A DNA stretch of 64,000 bases from Ancylobacter novellus (GTDB lineage Bacteria; Pseudomonadota; Alphaproteobacteria; Rhizobiales; Methylopilaceae), in the NCBI GenBank assembly GCA_003241695.1, contig QFPN01000007.1, positions 62,001 through 126,000 on the forward strand, given 5' to 3'. Below, piece after piece: positions 56,708 through 63,362 of this stretch. Positions within the stretch are counted from its first letter, which is position 1; every line of letters begins with the position of its first letter. Position numbers and translations under genes: made by a program. The notes beneath the pieces were generated by a model. It saw only the letters and a list, made by a program, of their open reading frames with translations, was not told the DNA's origin and ran no database searches.

Positions 56708-56847
56708 GGATCCCGCCTCCGTTCGTCGGCCCAACGTTCGAGCCGCTCGGCGGAGATCGCGAGCATATCGGCGAAGCCGACCTGAAAGCGGGCGAGCGCC
56801 TTGAGGACGGCGGCCGTTCCGTAAGCAAGGAGCCTAAGGATCTGCAT
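56704..56847 (-). CDS. Very small early protein, 47 residues
   Basis: Reads MQILRLLAYGTAAVLKALAR, then FQVGFADMLAISAERLERWADERRRDP; amphipathic and helical throughout. It is fitted between its neighbours by one- and four-base overlaps (TGATG at the start, GTGA at the end), strong evidence for translation as part of the early operon despite its size. It may be membrane-associated or a small regulator. Confidence 0.6.
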   Translation of the reverse strand: MQILRLLAYGTAAVLKALARFQVGFADMLAISAERLERWADERRRDP

Positions 56848-57203
56848 CAGCGATCCTCAGGGGTCTTGAGGCGGTCGCGAATTCGATCGAGGTCGGCCTT
56901 GAGCTGAAGGTGCTCGCGTTCGCGCTCCGCACGGTCGAGCCAGGCCGGACGCTTGGGCATTACCGCCGACAGAAACTCGGGCCCGTAGACGCCGACGAGC
57001 ACGACGAGGTGGGCCGCGCCCGGCGCCGAGATGCGCGCGAGCCATTTCTCGACCGTCTTCGTGCTGACGCCGGTGTCGGCATGAACGTGGGCGGCGGTCT
57101 TCTCAGGGTATGCGGCGCGAAGGAAGTCGCAGACCCGGTCGGCGACCTCGATCTGCGCTCCCCCGACTTTGGGGAATTTCACTCCGACTTTTCGCAACGT
57201 CAT
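56847..57203 (-). CDS. Small helix-turn-helix-like early protein
   Basis: A protein of 118 residues with a possible HTH around residues 35-60 (EKTAAHVHADTGVSTKTVEKWLARISAPGAAHLVVLVGVYG), then a C-terminal coiled coil (AEREREHLQLKADLDRIRDRL). It leads a tightly packed minus-strand operon. The ATG at 57203 is used because upstream residues are not protein-like. It probably regulates transcription or replication. Confidence 0.6.
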   Translation of the reverse strand: MTLRKVGVKFPKVGGAQIEVADRVCDFLRAAYPEKTAAHVHADTGVSTKTVEKWLARISAPGAAHLVVLVGVYGPEFLSAVMPKRPAWLDRAEREREHLQLKADLDRIRDRLKTPEDR

Positions 57204-57373
57204 CTCCGATCCTGTTGAGGACCGGAGCGGCGACGACGCGTGCGCCGGGCAGGAGCAGGGAGCGCCGGACGCGGCGAGAACGACGCCGGACATCAGAAAC
57301 ATCCCGCAGTAGGTCGAAGCCGCGCCGCATCTTGGCGGACGGAGGCGCGGTTCGACGGGAACAGGAGAGCGGC

Positions 57374-57622
57374 ATGCCGCGGAAGAAGGAGACGCCCGAG
57401 AACCGGGCGAAGGAGCTCGGCCAGATTCTGACCGCGCTCGAAATCTCGATCTGCATCATCGCGGTCGTCGGCTTCGCGAACAAACCGCGGCGCATCAGTC
57501 TGGTCGTCGGCCACCTTCGGGGGCTGGCGAACCAGGCCCTTTACCAGACCGATGGTCCGGACCCGACGACGCTCGATCGCCTCGCCGATCAGATTGAGAT
57601 CGGTCATGAGGCCACCAGCTGA
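57374..57622 (+). CDS. Small hypothetical protein (paralogue of the next gene)
   Basis: A protein of 82 residues (MPRKKETPENRAKELGQILTALEISICIIAVVGFANKPRRISLVVGHLRGLANQALYQTDGPDPTTLDRLADQIEI). The second half is clearly related to the product of 57622-57894. It has a good AGGAGA ribosome site and is translationally coupled to its paralogue. Located between the early operon and the lysogeny switch on the plus strand. Function unknown. Confidence 0.62.
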   Translation: MPRKKETPENRAKELGQILTALEISICIIAVVGFANKPRRISLVVGHLRGLANQALYQTDGPDPTTLDRLADQIEIGHEATS

Positions 57623-57894
57623 TGCTGGATGTCGACCGGATCGACAGGGACATTCGGGAGCTGGTGCAGGCGGTCGCAACGCTGGAGGTCGTGGTCGCCC
57701 GGATTGCAGGCTCGAAACTCGCTTTCCGCGGTCGGCTGGCGTGCGAACTGAGACACTTGGCCGATGACGCTGTTTATCAGCGCGACGGATTGGATCCTGC
57801 GATGCTCGATAGGATTGCGCGACACCTCGGCGACCAGATCCCGGAGATCATCGATTTGGCGAAAGAAGCTCATGGCCGCGACGCCTCAGACTGA
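57622..57894 (+). CDS. Small hypothetical protein (paralogue of the previous gene)
   Basis: A protein of 90 residues (MLDVDRIDRDIRELVQAVATLEVVVARIAGSKLAFRGRLACELRHLADDAVYQRDGLDPAMLDRIARHLGDQIPEI). It shares LR.LA..A.YQ.DG.DP..LDR.A with its neighbour and starts within that gene's stop (TGATG). It is convergent with the Cro-like gene, overlapping by 25 bases. Function unknown. Confidence 0.62.
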   Translation: MLDVDRIDRDIRELVQAVATLEVVVARIAGSKLAFRGRLACELRHLADDAVYQRDGLDPAMLDRIARHLGDQIPEIIDLAKEAHGRDASD

Positions 57895-58088
57895 GCCTTG
57901 CAGGCGCGCATGAAGTCGACGACGCGCTTCACCACCTTGAGCGTCGGCGAGCGACCCTTTCGGATAGAGGGCACAAAACCAGGGTCACGCATTGCGGCCC
58001 AGCCAAGAGCCGTCGGGCTCATCTTCGAGTCGTCGAGAAACTGCTCGATCAGTTGGCGGAAGTCGGCGTCGGTCAGCATGGCCGACAT
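57870..58088 (-). CDS. Cro-like small DNA-binding protein
   Basis: A protein of 72 residues. From residue 4, MLTDADFRQLIEQFLDDSKMSPTALGWAAMRDPGFVPSIRKGRSPTLKVVKRVVDFM fits an XRE-type helix-turn-helix with the shortened Cro size. It is divergent from the CI-like repressor and shares the 78-base control region with it. An alternative start is ATG at 58079. It probably represses the repressor promoter during lytic growth. Confidence 0.65.
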   Translation of the reverse strand: MSAMLTDADFRQLIEQFLDDSKMSPTALGWAAMRDPGFVPSIRKGRSPTLKVVKRVVDFMRACKAQSEASRP

Positions 58089-58102
58089 TAGATAAGATTA
58101 TG

Positions 58103-58164
58103 CCTATCGTTTCAAGTAGGAACGAAACGAGTGGTGATAAAATAGGGTTCTGCCTACAGGTAGG
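58103..58164. promoter_or_regulatory. Divergent control region of the lysogeny switch with TAGG/CCTA half-sites
   Basis: Half-sites CCTA (58103), TAGG (58117), TAGG (58143), CCTA (58153) and TAGG (58161) lie in 62 bases between the two divergent regulators. CCTAC-AG-GTAGG at 58153-58164 is a perfect palindrome just upstream of the CI-like start and covers its ribosome site; TAGG-GTTCTG-CCTA at 58143-58156 is another inverted pair. Confidence 0.55.
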
Positions 58165-58166
58165 GT

Positions 58167-58913
58167 ATGGACGATTTGCGCAAACGGCTGAAGGCGGCCA
58201 TCGACGCCTCCGCCCACACGATGGCCACGCTCTCTCGAGAGGCCGGGAAAAATCACGCCTACATCCAGCAATTCATAGAGCGCGGCGTGCCACGCAAGTT
58301 GCCTGAGGACGTTCGCGTTCTTCTCTCCGCGCGTTTGGGCATGCCCGAGACGGAGCTGGGCGGCCGCAAGCCCATAATCGCAAGCTACGACCCAGCCGAG
58401 TTCGACCGCGAGGTAGCGCCCTTCGAGCCGGGCGTCTCCTCTCTCGTGCCTTACGAAGGCCGTACGGCCAACGCCATGCCGGACATCGACGTGTCAGCCG
58501 GCGCAGGCCCCGGAGGCCTGCCGCTTCCTCATCAACTCCCGCATCAGTCCGGCGTGGTCTACGCGGCCGACGCAATTCGCGGCGAGGTCATACTGCCGGA
58601 CTATTTGCTGGGCGAGTACACACGCGCGAAAGCCGGCCGCGTACACGTCGTGCGGGTCCGCGGCGACAGCATGGAGACGACGCTCTCTTCAGGAGACCGC
58701 GTATTCGTCGACACGACGGACGTCGCGATCGGCCAGGGCGGAGTGTTCGTGATCCTGGACCCCGACGGCGAGGTGCTGATCAAGCGACTGCGCAAGCTTC
58801 CGGAGGGGCGGATTGAGATCGTCTCGGACAATCCGAAGCAAGCAAGCGACAACTACGCCGCTGAGGAGATCAGGATTGTAGGGCGGGCGGTCGCGAGGCT
58901 GTGCAGGATTTAG
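58167..58913 (+). CDS. CI/LexA-type phage repressor with S24 peptidase domain
   Basis: A protein of 248 residues: an N-terminal helix-turn-helix (LSREAGKNHAYIQQFIERG) and a C-terminal LexA-like self-cleavage domain with Ser168 in RVRGDSMETTLSSGDRVFVD and Lys206 in VLIKRLRK. The likely cleavage point is in the AGAGPGG stretch near 111-117. It keeps the prophage silent and is cleaved on RecA activation. It is the only plus-strand regulator at the switch and defines lysogenic state. Confidence 0.93.
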   Translation: MDDLRKRLKAAIDASAHTMATLSREAGKNHAYIQQFIERGVPRKLPEDVRVLLSARLGMPETELGGRKPIIASYDPAEFDREVAPFEPGVSSLVPYEGRTANAMPDIDVSAGAGPGGLPLPHQLPHQSGVVYAADAIRGEVILPDYLLGEYTRAKAGRVHVVRVRGDSMETTLSSGDRVFVDTTDVAIGQGGVFVILDPDGEVLIKRLRKLPEGRIEIVSDNPKQASDNYAAEEIRIVGRAVARLCRI

Positions 58914-58946
58914 GAGTTCCCTCCAGAAACGCGGCTAGCGCCTTCG

Positions 58947-59102
58947 CTACGTCCTTCGTGACGTGTTCGACCTTTCCGCTTGTGCGGCCTCGACGATCTC
59001 GCCAGTCTCGCGATCGGGGACCGCCCAACCGCGATCTGTGTCGTTCACGCAGATGACGATGAAGGGGCGACGTTTCGGGTCATTTGACGCCGTGAACGTG
59101 AC
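58947..59102 (-). CDS. Small hypothetical protein, 51 residues
   Basis: Starting at a GTG (59102), it reads TASNDPKRRPFIVICVNDTD, then GWAVPDRETGEIVEAAQAER; a two-strand, one-helix protein. It overlaps the end of the next upstream gene by 23 bases in another frame. The composition is protein-like but the start is weak. It is last in the small minus-strand operon right of the switch. Confidence 0.4.
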   Translation of the reverse strand, partial: VTFTASNDPKRRPFIVICVNDTDRGWAVPDRETGEIVEAAQAERSNTSRRT

Positions 59103-59304
59103 GCACGGCTTCTTCGACCATGGGCCACAAATCCGGCGGGCAATCATACACACCGCGGGCCTGATCAATCCTGTTCGGAGCGGTGCCGCGAGTTAAGCCG
59201 AGGGTTCGCTTCACATGAGCGACGTGGCAGGTTTTGACGCTCTTCCCGTACTTTTCGAAGACGTATGAGCGCTCGCGCTTATAGCCGGCCTTATCGTCAA
59301 TCAT
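59080..59304 (-). CDS. Small hypothetical phage protein, 74 residues
   Basis: A basic protein (MIDDKAGYKRERSYVFEKYGKSVKTCHVAHVKRTLGLTRGTAPNRIDQARGVYDCPPDLWPMVEEAVRHV) with two His/Cys-containing stretches; similar short proteins occur in Rhizobiales prophages and may be excision or DNA-binding proteins. It follows the stop of the preceding reading at 59306 by one base. Confidence 0.55.
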   Translation of the reverse strand: MIDDKAGYKRERSYVFEKYGKSVKTCHVAHVKRTLGLTRGTAPNRIDQARGVYDCPPDLWPMVEEAVRHVHGVK

Positions 59305-59305
59305 T

Positions 59306-59497
59306 TCAACTGCCCCACGGCCTCTTCGGCTTCTCAGCCGGCGCTGGCGGTGCCGTCGCCAGCTTCCTCACCGTCTCCGCAAACCGTTCCGGGTGGTCGT
59401 CCGTCTGTAGCTCGCGCGCGGCGTCGCGGAAATTGTCGATCTGGGTCCTTTTTGTCGAGCTCCAACTTATGTCTACGCATACTGGTCTGCAGACAAT
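59306..59497 (-). CDS. Small phage protein with unusual or lost start
   Basis: The frame reads STKRTQIDNFRDAARELQ, then DHPERFAETVRKLATAPPAP and ends AEKPKRPWGS at 59306, a composition common for short Rhizobiales phage proteins. No ATG, GTG or TTG lies between the upstream stop (59504-59506) and the protein-like part; an ATT near 59497 or ATA would be needed. Either a rare start is used or the true start was lost when the AT-rich island was inserted next to it. Confidence 0.4.
   Translation of the reverse strand: MVCRPVCVDISWSSTKRTQIDNFRDAARELQTDDHPERFAETVRKLATAPPAPAEKPKRPWGS
59484..59494. repeat. GGTCTGCAG repeat at the left edge of the AT-rich island
   Basis: GGTCTGCAG (59484-59492), inside the palindrome GTCTGCAGAC, lies 18 bases outside the HEPN gene stop. 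The same nonamer recurs at 61214 and, inverted, at 61242 beyond the other end of the island. Confidence 0.5.
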
Positions 59498-59511
59498 TGG
59501 TCTTCAGACGC

Positions 59512-60132
59512 TCAGCCATTCGCGATCAACTCGGCAGCTACGTCTAGCTTATCTCGGTAATATCGGAACACGGTCACTGCGCCGCCAACGCGCGGATCTG
59601 GACTCATTAGAAGACGATAGACACTAACGCCTAATAATGGTCGGCCCATAATTCTCAATACCAAAGCGTCTAGAGCGGTCTGTGTCGTTGAAGACATGTG
59701 TGCACAACGATTTCTGATTGTCTTTAGGTCATTCAATTCCTGAAAAACGCTCGAAATATGAGGTTCGTATGGATAGCCGTTATTGAAATAAAGATTTGCT
59801 ATCTTTCTAAAATTATCATGGTTGGCGTAGTCGAAGAACCTTTGTGGTGCGATGACAATATTTTTAGCGTGATCAAAACTTTGCGGCTGTACAAATCTGA
59901 TCGGCAGATTTCCATTAATTGCGGGTGCGCCAATTAAAAACTGAGAAAGCGTCTCTTCAAGAAAGCTCTCCCACGCTATGAAGAAATTTAAAAAGGCGCA
60001 ATTTGTAATTTGTTCTTGATCTAAGGCGATTAATTGATTCCCATTTATCGTAGCTTGATGGGCGCTCACTATCAAGCTCTCGCACTGAGCAACGTCCGTT
60101 TTATACTTGTTGAGAGCTGCGGAAATCGACAT
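59512..60132 (-). CDS. HEPN-motif protein, probable RNase effector of a defence pair
   Basis: A protein of 206 residues, all-helical in the core. The motif R140-NRCA-H145 in DLKTIRNRCAHMS is the Rx4H signature of HEPN ribonucleases; FLNFFIAWESFLEETLSQFL near 50-66 is the typical first HEPN helix pair. It matches the kind of HEPN protein often encoded beside DUF262 proteins. The gene is markedly AT-rich compared with its surroundings. It follows the DUF262 gene by six bases. RNase activity in response to phage is inferred. Confidence 0.75.
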   Translation of the reverse strand: MSISAALNKYKTDVAQCESLIVSAHQATINGNQLIALDQEQITNCAFLNFFIAWESFLEETLSQFLIGAPAINGNLPIRFVQPQSFDHAKNIVIAPQRFFDYANHDNFRKIANLYFNNGYPYEPHISSVFQELNDLKTIRNRCAHMSSTTQTALDALVLRIMGRPLLGVSVYRLLMSPDPRVGGAVTVFRYYRDKLDVAAELIANG

Positions 60133-60138
60133 ATTTCA

Positions 60139-61185
60139 TTATACCATCAGTCCGATCATGAAATTCAATCGTCGCTCTCTTACGGCCTCGTCAGTTGTCG
60201 CCCTACGGCTATCTTGAATAAATTGACGCTCTTCCCTCTGCAGGGTTCCTGTGTCTGCAGTCTCGAAAATCTCTCCGAGGCGGTCCAGTCCATTCCGAGC
60301 GGCCTGAATTTCAGATACTGACTGGAGCGGAAGACGCTCAGCGGTAGCGCCGTCTAAGCCAAACAAACAATGCGCGATGGCCGTGAAAAGAGAGTAGAAT
60401 AAGTGGATTCTGACTAGCTCCGTCGCGCTAATCCCTTCCGGGAACAATTCAAATATCTTTCTAATAACCTCATCAAAGCGATCCTCGAGCCCTATCACGT
60501 CATGGGGGAAGTGTTTTTCATATCTCCCATAATAGACCTTAATCTGCTTCTTTGACTTAATGCCCTCACACATGGCTATTAATAAGTCCGCAACCAAGTT
60601 TATTTCCTGCATTCTCAATATTTGACGTTCCGATAGAAGTTTTTGAGAAATCCAATAAGAGTTGTATTTATATCCGATCTTGTCAGCCAGAACTTTAAAT
60701 TCACTAAAGTGATTTGCGTTCAATCGTTCTTGTTCATTTAGGGTGACTGCGTATGAATTTAGACGTCCAAAAATATCTAGGATTTCTGAGTCAGGTAGAT
60801 TGGTTAAAAGATCCGCGGCAATCTCATAAGCTAAGATCTGAGATTGAACGTCTTCAGGAAGCTGACTGAAGAACAAGCCGCCGTAATCTGAATTCTGTTT
60901 TTTGCTTATTTTAAAGCCGTCTTTAACATAGGAAAGTATGGTTCTAAGTCTTTGCTGCCCATCAACAACCTCTCGGGCTGCAGTTTTCGTAGAGACGTTG
61001 ATTTTAGCTCGCATGAAAATCTTCGGTATAGGCTTCCCGCGAATTATTGTATCCATCAGAAAGCTTTTGGCTTTGTCACTCCATACCGGGCGGCGCTGAA
61101 ATGCAGGATTTAACTCAAGAGATCGTTGCTTATCCCATTCAATGAAGTCATGTATGCTGTACGTACGAGAGTCAAAACTTTTCAT
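60139..61185 (-). CDS. DUF262 (GmrS-like) domain protein, probable sensor of a defence pair
   Basis: A protein of 348 residues. The N-terminal DUF262 domain has LELNPAFQRRPVWSDKAKSFLMDTIIRGKPIPKI, and EVVDGQQRLRTILS with the DGQQR nucleotide-binding motif at 75-79; a helical middle (DIFGRLNSYAVTLNEQERLNANHF) follows. In type IV restriction enzymes such as GmrSD this domain binds nucleotide and is joined to a DUF1524 nuclease; here that nuclease is absent, and a HEPN gene sits next to it instead. Strongly AT-rich, so recently acquired. Confidence 0.82.
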   Translation of the reverse strand: MKSFDSRTYSIHDFIEWDKQRSLELNPAFQRRPVWSDKAKSFLMDTIIRGKPIPKIFMRAKINVSTKTAAREVVDGQQRLRTILSYVKDGFKISKKQNSDYGGLFFSQLPEDVQSQILAYEIAADLLTNLPDSEILDIFGRLNSYAVTLNEQERLNANHFSEFKVLADKIGYKYNSYWISQKLLSERQILRMQEINLVADLLIAMCEGIKSKKQIKVYYGRYEKHFPHDVIGLEDRFDEVIRKIFELFPEGISATELVRIHLFYSLFTAIAHCLFGLDGATAERLPLQSVSEIQAARNGLDRLGEIFETADTGTLQREERQFIQDSRRATTDEAVRERRLNFMIGLMV

Positions 61186-61213
61186 GATAGTCTGCCAAGC
61201 TCGTCGAGAAAAA

Positions 61214-61250
61214 GGTCTGCAGTCCTTCGTGAAGCGAGTGCCTGCAGACC
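61214..61250. repeat. Perfect nine-base inverted repeat upstream of the DUF262 gene
   Basis: GGTCTGCAG (61214-61222) and CTGCAGACC (61242-61250) face each other across 19 bases, 29 bases upstream of the DUF262 start. It may be an operator or leader hairpin for the island, or a border sequence shared with the copy at 59484. Confidence 0.55.
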
Positions 61251-61317
61251 ACTCTTACACCGTTCTGTACAGTCGAGAAGCAACCTTATGGGTTAGGTTG
61301 CCGGTACGTCGGCCGCT

Positions 61318-61428
61318 TGCCTTGATCCCGACAGCCGCCTTCGCAGTGCGCTGCACTTCGTTAACGCCAAGCGCCGTGCGGGCGTTGTACCGAAATTCAA
61401 ACTCCGCGAGGTAGCGGTGCAGGTGGTC
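61318..61428 (-). pseudogene. Fragment of an IS1595/ISXO2-type transposase
   Basis: About 35 codons match the C-terminus of ISXO2-like transposases: LHRYLAEFEFRYNARTALGVNEVQRTAKAAVGI (HRYLAEFxFRYN is the diagnostic stretch that includes the last part of the DDE domain). The upstream part of the gene and inverted terminal repeats are missing. It marks an old insertion at the right border of the AT-rich island and may have helped bring the island in. Confidence 0.75.
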
Positions 61429-61806
61429 CGCAAAGGCGAGGCGATCCGGCGGCTTGAGAAGAAGGGACGGCCGCTTCCCGCCCACTACCTCGCAAAGCCG
61501 GACATGTGGCAGGAAAGCGAGTTCTTCTTCGACGCGTTTTGGCGTCTCAGCCAGTCTCGATCGGTCGGGATGGGCGGGGCGATTCCGTTCGAGGCCGTCG
61601 ACCGCTTCGCCGAGCGGTCGGGCATTCAGTCCGGCAGCGAGTTCGATCGCTTCGAGCGCATAATCCGCTCGCTGAACGACGAGTACCTATCCCGCCGCCA
61701 GCCGAAGGGGCGTGGCGAGGCAACCAATACAGCCAGCATGAAGGACGCCGGGGGCGTGCTCGCAGTGCCGCATCGGCACGCCGAGAATTCGACGCCAAAG
61801 GATTGA
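61417..61806 (+). CDS. Phage-type protein, possibly displaced siphophage tail gene
   Basis: A protein of 129 residues: LEKKGRPLPAHYLAKPDMWQ..FFFDAFWRLSQSRSVGMGGAIPFEAVDRFAERSGI..SEFDRFERIIRSLNDEYLSRR. This pattern (Trp-rich, then IPF..VDRFAE, then IIRSLN) is that of small phage proteins encoded next to tail chaperones in siphophages. Its neighbours here are an IS fragment and a lipoprotein, so it is likely a leftover from another phage. The GTG start at 61417 lies over the transposase remnant and may be artificial. Confidence 0.5.
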   Translation: MQVVRKGEAIRRLEKKGRPLPAHYLAKPDMWQESEFFFDAFWRLSQSRSVGMGGAIPFEAVDRFAERSGIQSGSEFDRFERIIRSLNDEYLSRRQPKGRGEATNTASMKDAGGVLAVPHRHAENSTPKD

Positions 61807-61823
61807 GGTAGTGTTGGGGGCTG

Positions 61824-62201
61824 TCAGGCCCCCGCCCTCCGCCCTGGCGCAGCGGCGACTGGCGGCGCTGCGCGAACGCAGTTCTTCCGGAATGAAGCTT
61901 TACGGATGGCCTCCTGTTCGCCCTTCAGGCGAGCGATTTCGGGAGCGATGTTGTCGCCCGAGAGGGAGGAAACCGGGAGCCCGATGAGGATCACGCCGAC
62001 TGTATCGTTGGCGCGCGCCTTCTCCTGCTGGGTAGATGCATTGGCGAGCGCCGCAGTAAGGCGCGCACTCTCTTCTCCGAGCTGCGCGCAGGAATAGCTC
62101 TGATAGCTCACCTCGCTGACGTAGGCGGGGGCGATGCTTTCAGGAGATTTTGCGCAGGCTGACAGGGCCAGCGCGGACGCGGCGGCAACGAAAAGGCGCA
62201 T
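61824..62201 (-). CDS. Lipoprotein, conserved in alphaproteobacterial elements
   Basis: A protein of 125 residues with a lipoprotein signal (LALSAC, lipid-modified Cys16). The mature part has SYQSYSCAQLGEESARLTAALANAS and DTVGVILIGLPVSSLSGDNIAPEIARLKGEQEAIRKA, a known small envelope family of unknown function in Rhizobiales. ATG at 62201. It should be anchored in the inner or outer membrane. Possible role in superinfection exclusion or simply cargo; not testable here. Confidence 0.7.
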   Translation of the reverse strand: MRLFVAAASALALSACAKSPESIAPAYVSEVSYQSYSCAQLGEESARLTAALANASTQQEKARANDTVGVILIGLPVSSLSGDNIAPEIARLKGEQEAIRKASFRKNCVRAAPPVAAAPGRRAGA

Positions 62202-62692
62202 CTGGATTTCCTCAACCGGAGATCGCGCCTTCTGCCACCGGAGAGGCCCGCAGGGTTATCAGTAGAATTACGTAGTTGTCACAATGTCGCCGCATATGAA
62301 GCGCGCAAGCCACAGTTCGGACGCCGGCGAGGTCCTGGGCTGCTGCAGGGGCTGCGGAGGGGGAAGGATGATTCGCCGGGATGGAAGGATCCACGCCAAT
62401 TCCTACCCGCTAGCGGTTTCGAAGCTATGATTACAAAAATATTTGTCGGTGTTGCGTGTCCGACAACGGAGCCCGATCGCAGTTGCGCGCTGAATCGCCA
62501 ATGGAAGCCCGTAGGCGGCGATTTTTGCTTTTTTCGTTAGCGGGGCCGCGTCTCTCGAAAATGACGCTAGTGGCCCTCCTAACGAGTTTCGGCTTGTCAG
62601 ATCGGCGGCCCACGCATTGGAACAGCGATTGACCGTTGCCCATCTAGAAAATTAAGTGGTGTCGCGAATGCCCCACAAAGGCCGTCAAGGTC
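62202..62692. other. Non-coding stretch
   Basis: About 490 bases with no convincing gene. Short frames present (for example 62431-62643 minus) lack ribosome sites and protein-like composition. The stretch is more AT-rich toward its right end, ahead of the HicB-like gene promoter. Confidence 0.4.
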
Positions 62693-62714
62693 TTGACAAA
62701 TGCGAAATTGCATT
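62693..62714 (+). promoter_or_regulatory. Promoter/operator of the HicB/HicA-like pair
   Basis: TTGACA (62693-62698) is a consensus -35. Directly behind it AATGC-GAAATT-GCATT (62699-62714) is an inverted repeat in the spacer, a good position for autoregulatory antitoxin binding. No clear -10 hexamer was found. Confidence 0.5.
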
Positions 62715-62732
62715 CGCGAGAGAGGTGATTCT

Positions 62733-63065
62733 ATGGCTGTCGCAAAAGTGGTGGCTATCGAAGCGAACGTTCTGTGGCAGGCGGTCAAGAGCGCGTCCTC
62801 TGATCGTTGGATCGGTGTCTGTGAAGAACTGAACCTGTCGACAGAAGCGGATTCCCTCGACGAGCTTCATAGTCTTATCCCCGAAACTATGCACCTCCTC
62901 TTTGCCGATTTGGTTGAGGAGAATGAGTTCGCGGATTATCTTACCGAGCGTGGGTGGAAGGCAGGCGATTTGCCCGACATGACGCGAGGTGACCTCGAGT
63001 TCGATGTCCCTTGGAAGATGATTGCCGAGGGTCAATCGAATGGTGCCGAACGACGCAGTCACTAA
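62733..63065 (+). CDS. HicB-like/DUF1902-type antitoxin
   Basis: A protein of 110 residues (VVAIEANVLWQAVKSASSDRWIGVCEELNLSTEADSLDELHSLIPETMHLLFADLVEENEFADYLTERGW). The WIGVCEELNL strand and helix pattern is that of HicB/DUF1902 partially degraded RNase H folds. AGAGGTGA gives a good ribosome site. It overlaps the toxin-like gene by 26 bases. Its order (antitoxin first) is the reverse of the common hicA-hicB order. Confidence 0.7.
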   Translation: MAVAKVVAIEANVLWQAVKSASSDRWIGVCEELNLSTEADSLDELHSLIPETMHLLFADLVEENEFADYLTERGWKAGDLPDMTRGDLEFDVPWKMIAEGQSNGAERRSH

Positions 63066-63261
63066 TGTTCTGAGGGCGCATAATTTTACCTTCAAACGCC
63101 AAAGCGATCGGATGATGCTTTGGCGCCAGAGGGGATCGCAAAGGCGGGTTCAGGTTCGTAGGAACGGTTCTCACGATCCAGATTACGTGAAAACACTTCT
63201 GCGGCAGGCCGGTCTGACTATCGAAGAGATCGACGCTTTTTTCCGGTCGATCAATTGCTGA
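63040..63261 (+). CDS. HicA-like small protein
   Basis: A basic protein of 73 residues: MVPNDAVTNVLRAHNFTFKRQSDRMMLWRQRG..VQVRRNGSHDPDYVKTLLRQAGLTIEEIDAFF. The fold pattern (helix, strands, then LLRQAGL..EEI) is that of HicA mRNA interferases, but the usual Gly-Ser-His catalytic segment is replaced by QSDRMM here; a GSH occurs later instead, at an unusual place. So it may be inactive or use other residues. An intrinsic terminator follows. Confidence 0.6.
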   Translation: MVPNDAVTNVLRAHNFTFKRQSDRMMLWRQRGSQRRVQVRRNGSHDPDYVKTLLRQAGLTIEEIDAFFRSINC

Positions 63262-63280
63262 GAGATGGATCTAGATTCCC

Positions 63281-63309
63281 AAAAGGGCGGTCTTCGGGCC
63301 GCCCTTTTT
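63281..63309 (+). terminator. Rho-independent terminator behind hicBA
   Basis: AAGGGCGG pairs with CCGCCCTT around an eight-base loop and is followed by a T-run (63281-63309). Confidence 0.8.
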
Positions 63310-63362
63310 CGTTCAGCCCTTCGGCGTCTTCGGAGCCTTGCCGTGCTTCGCTTCGTATGAGG

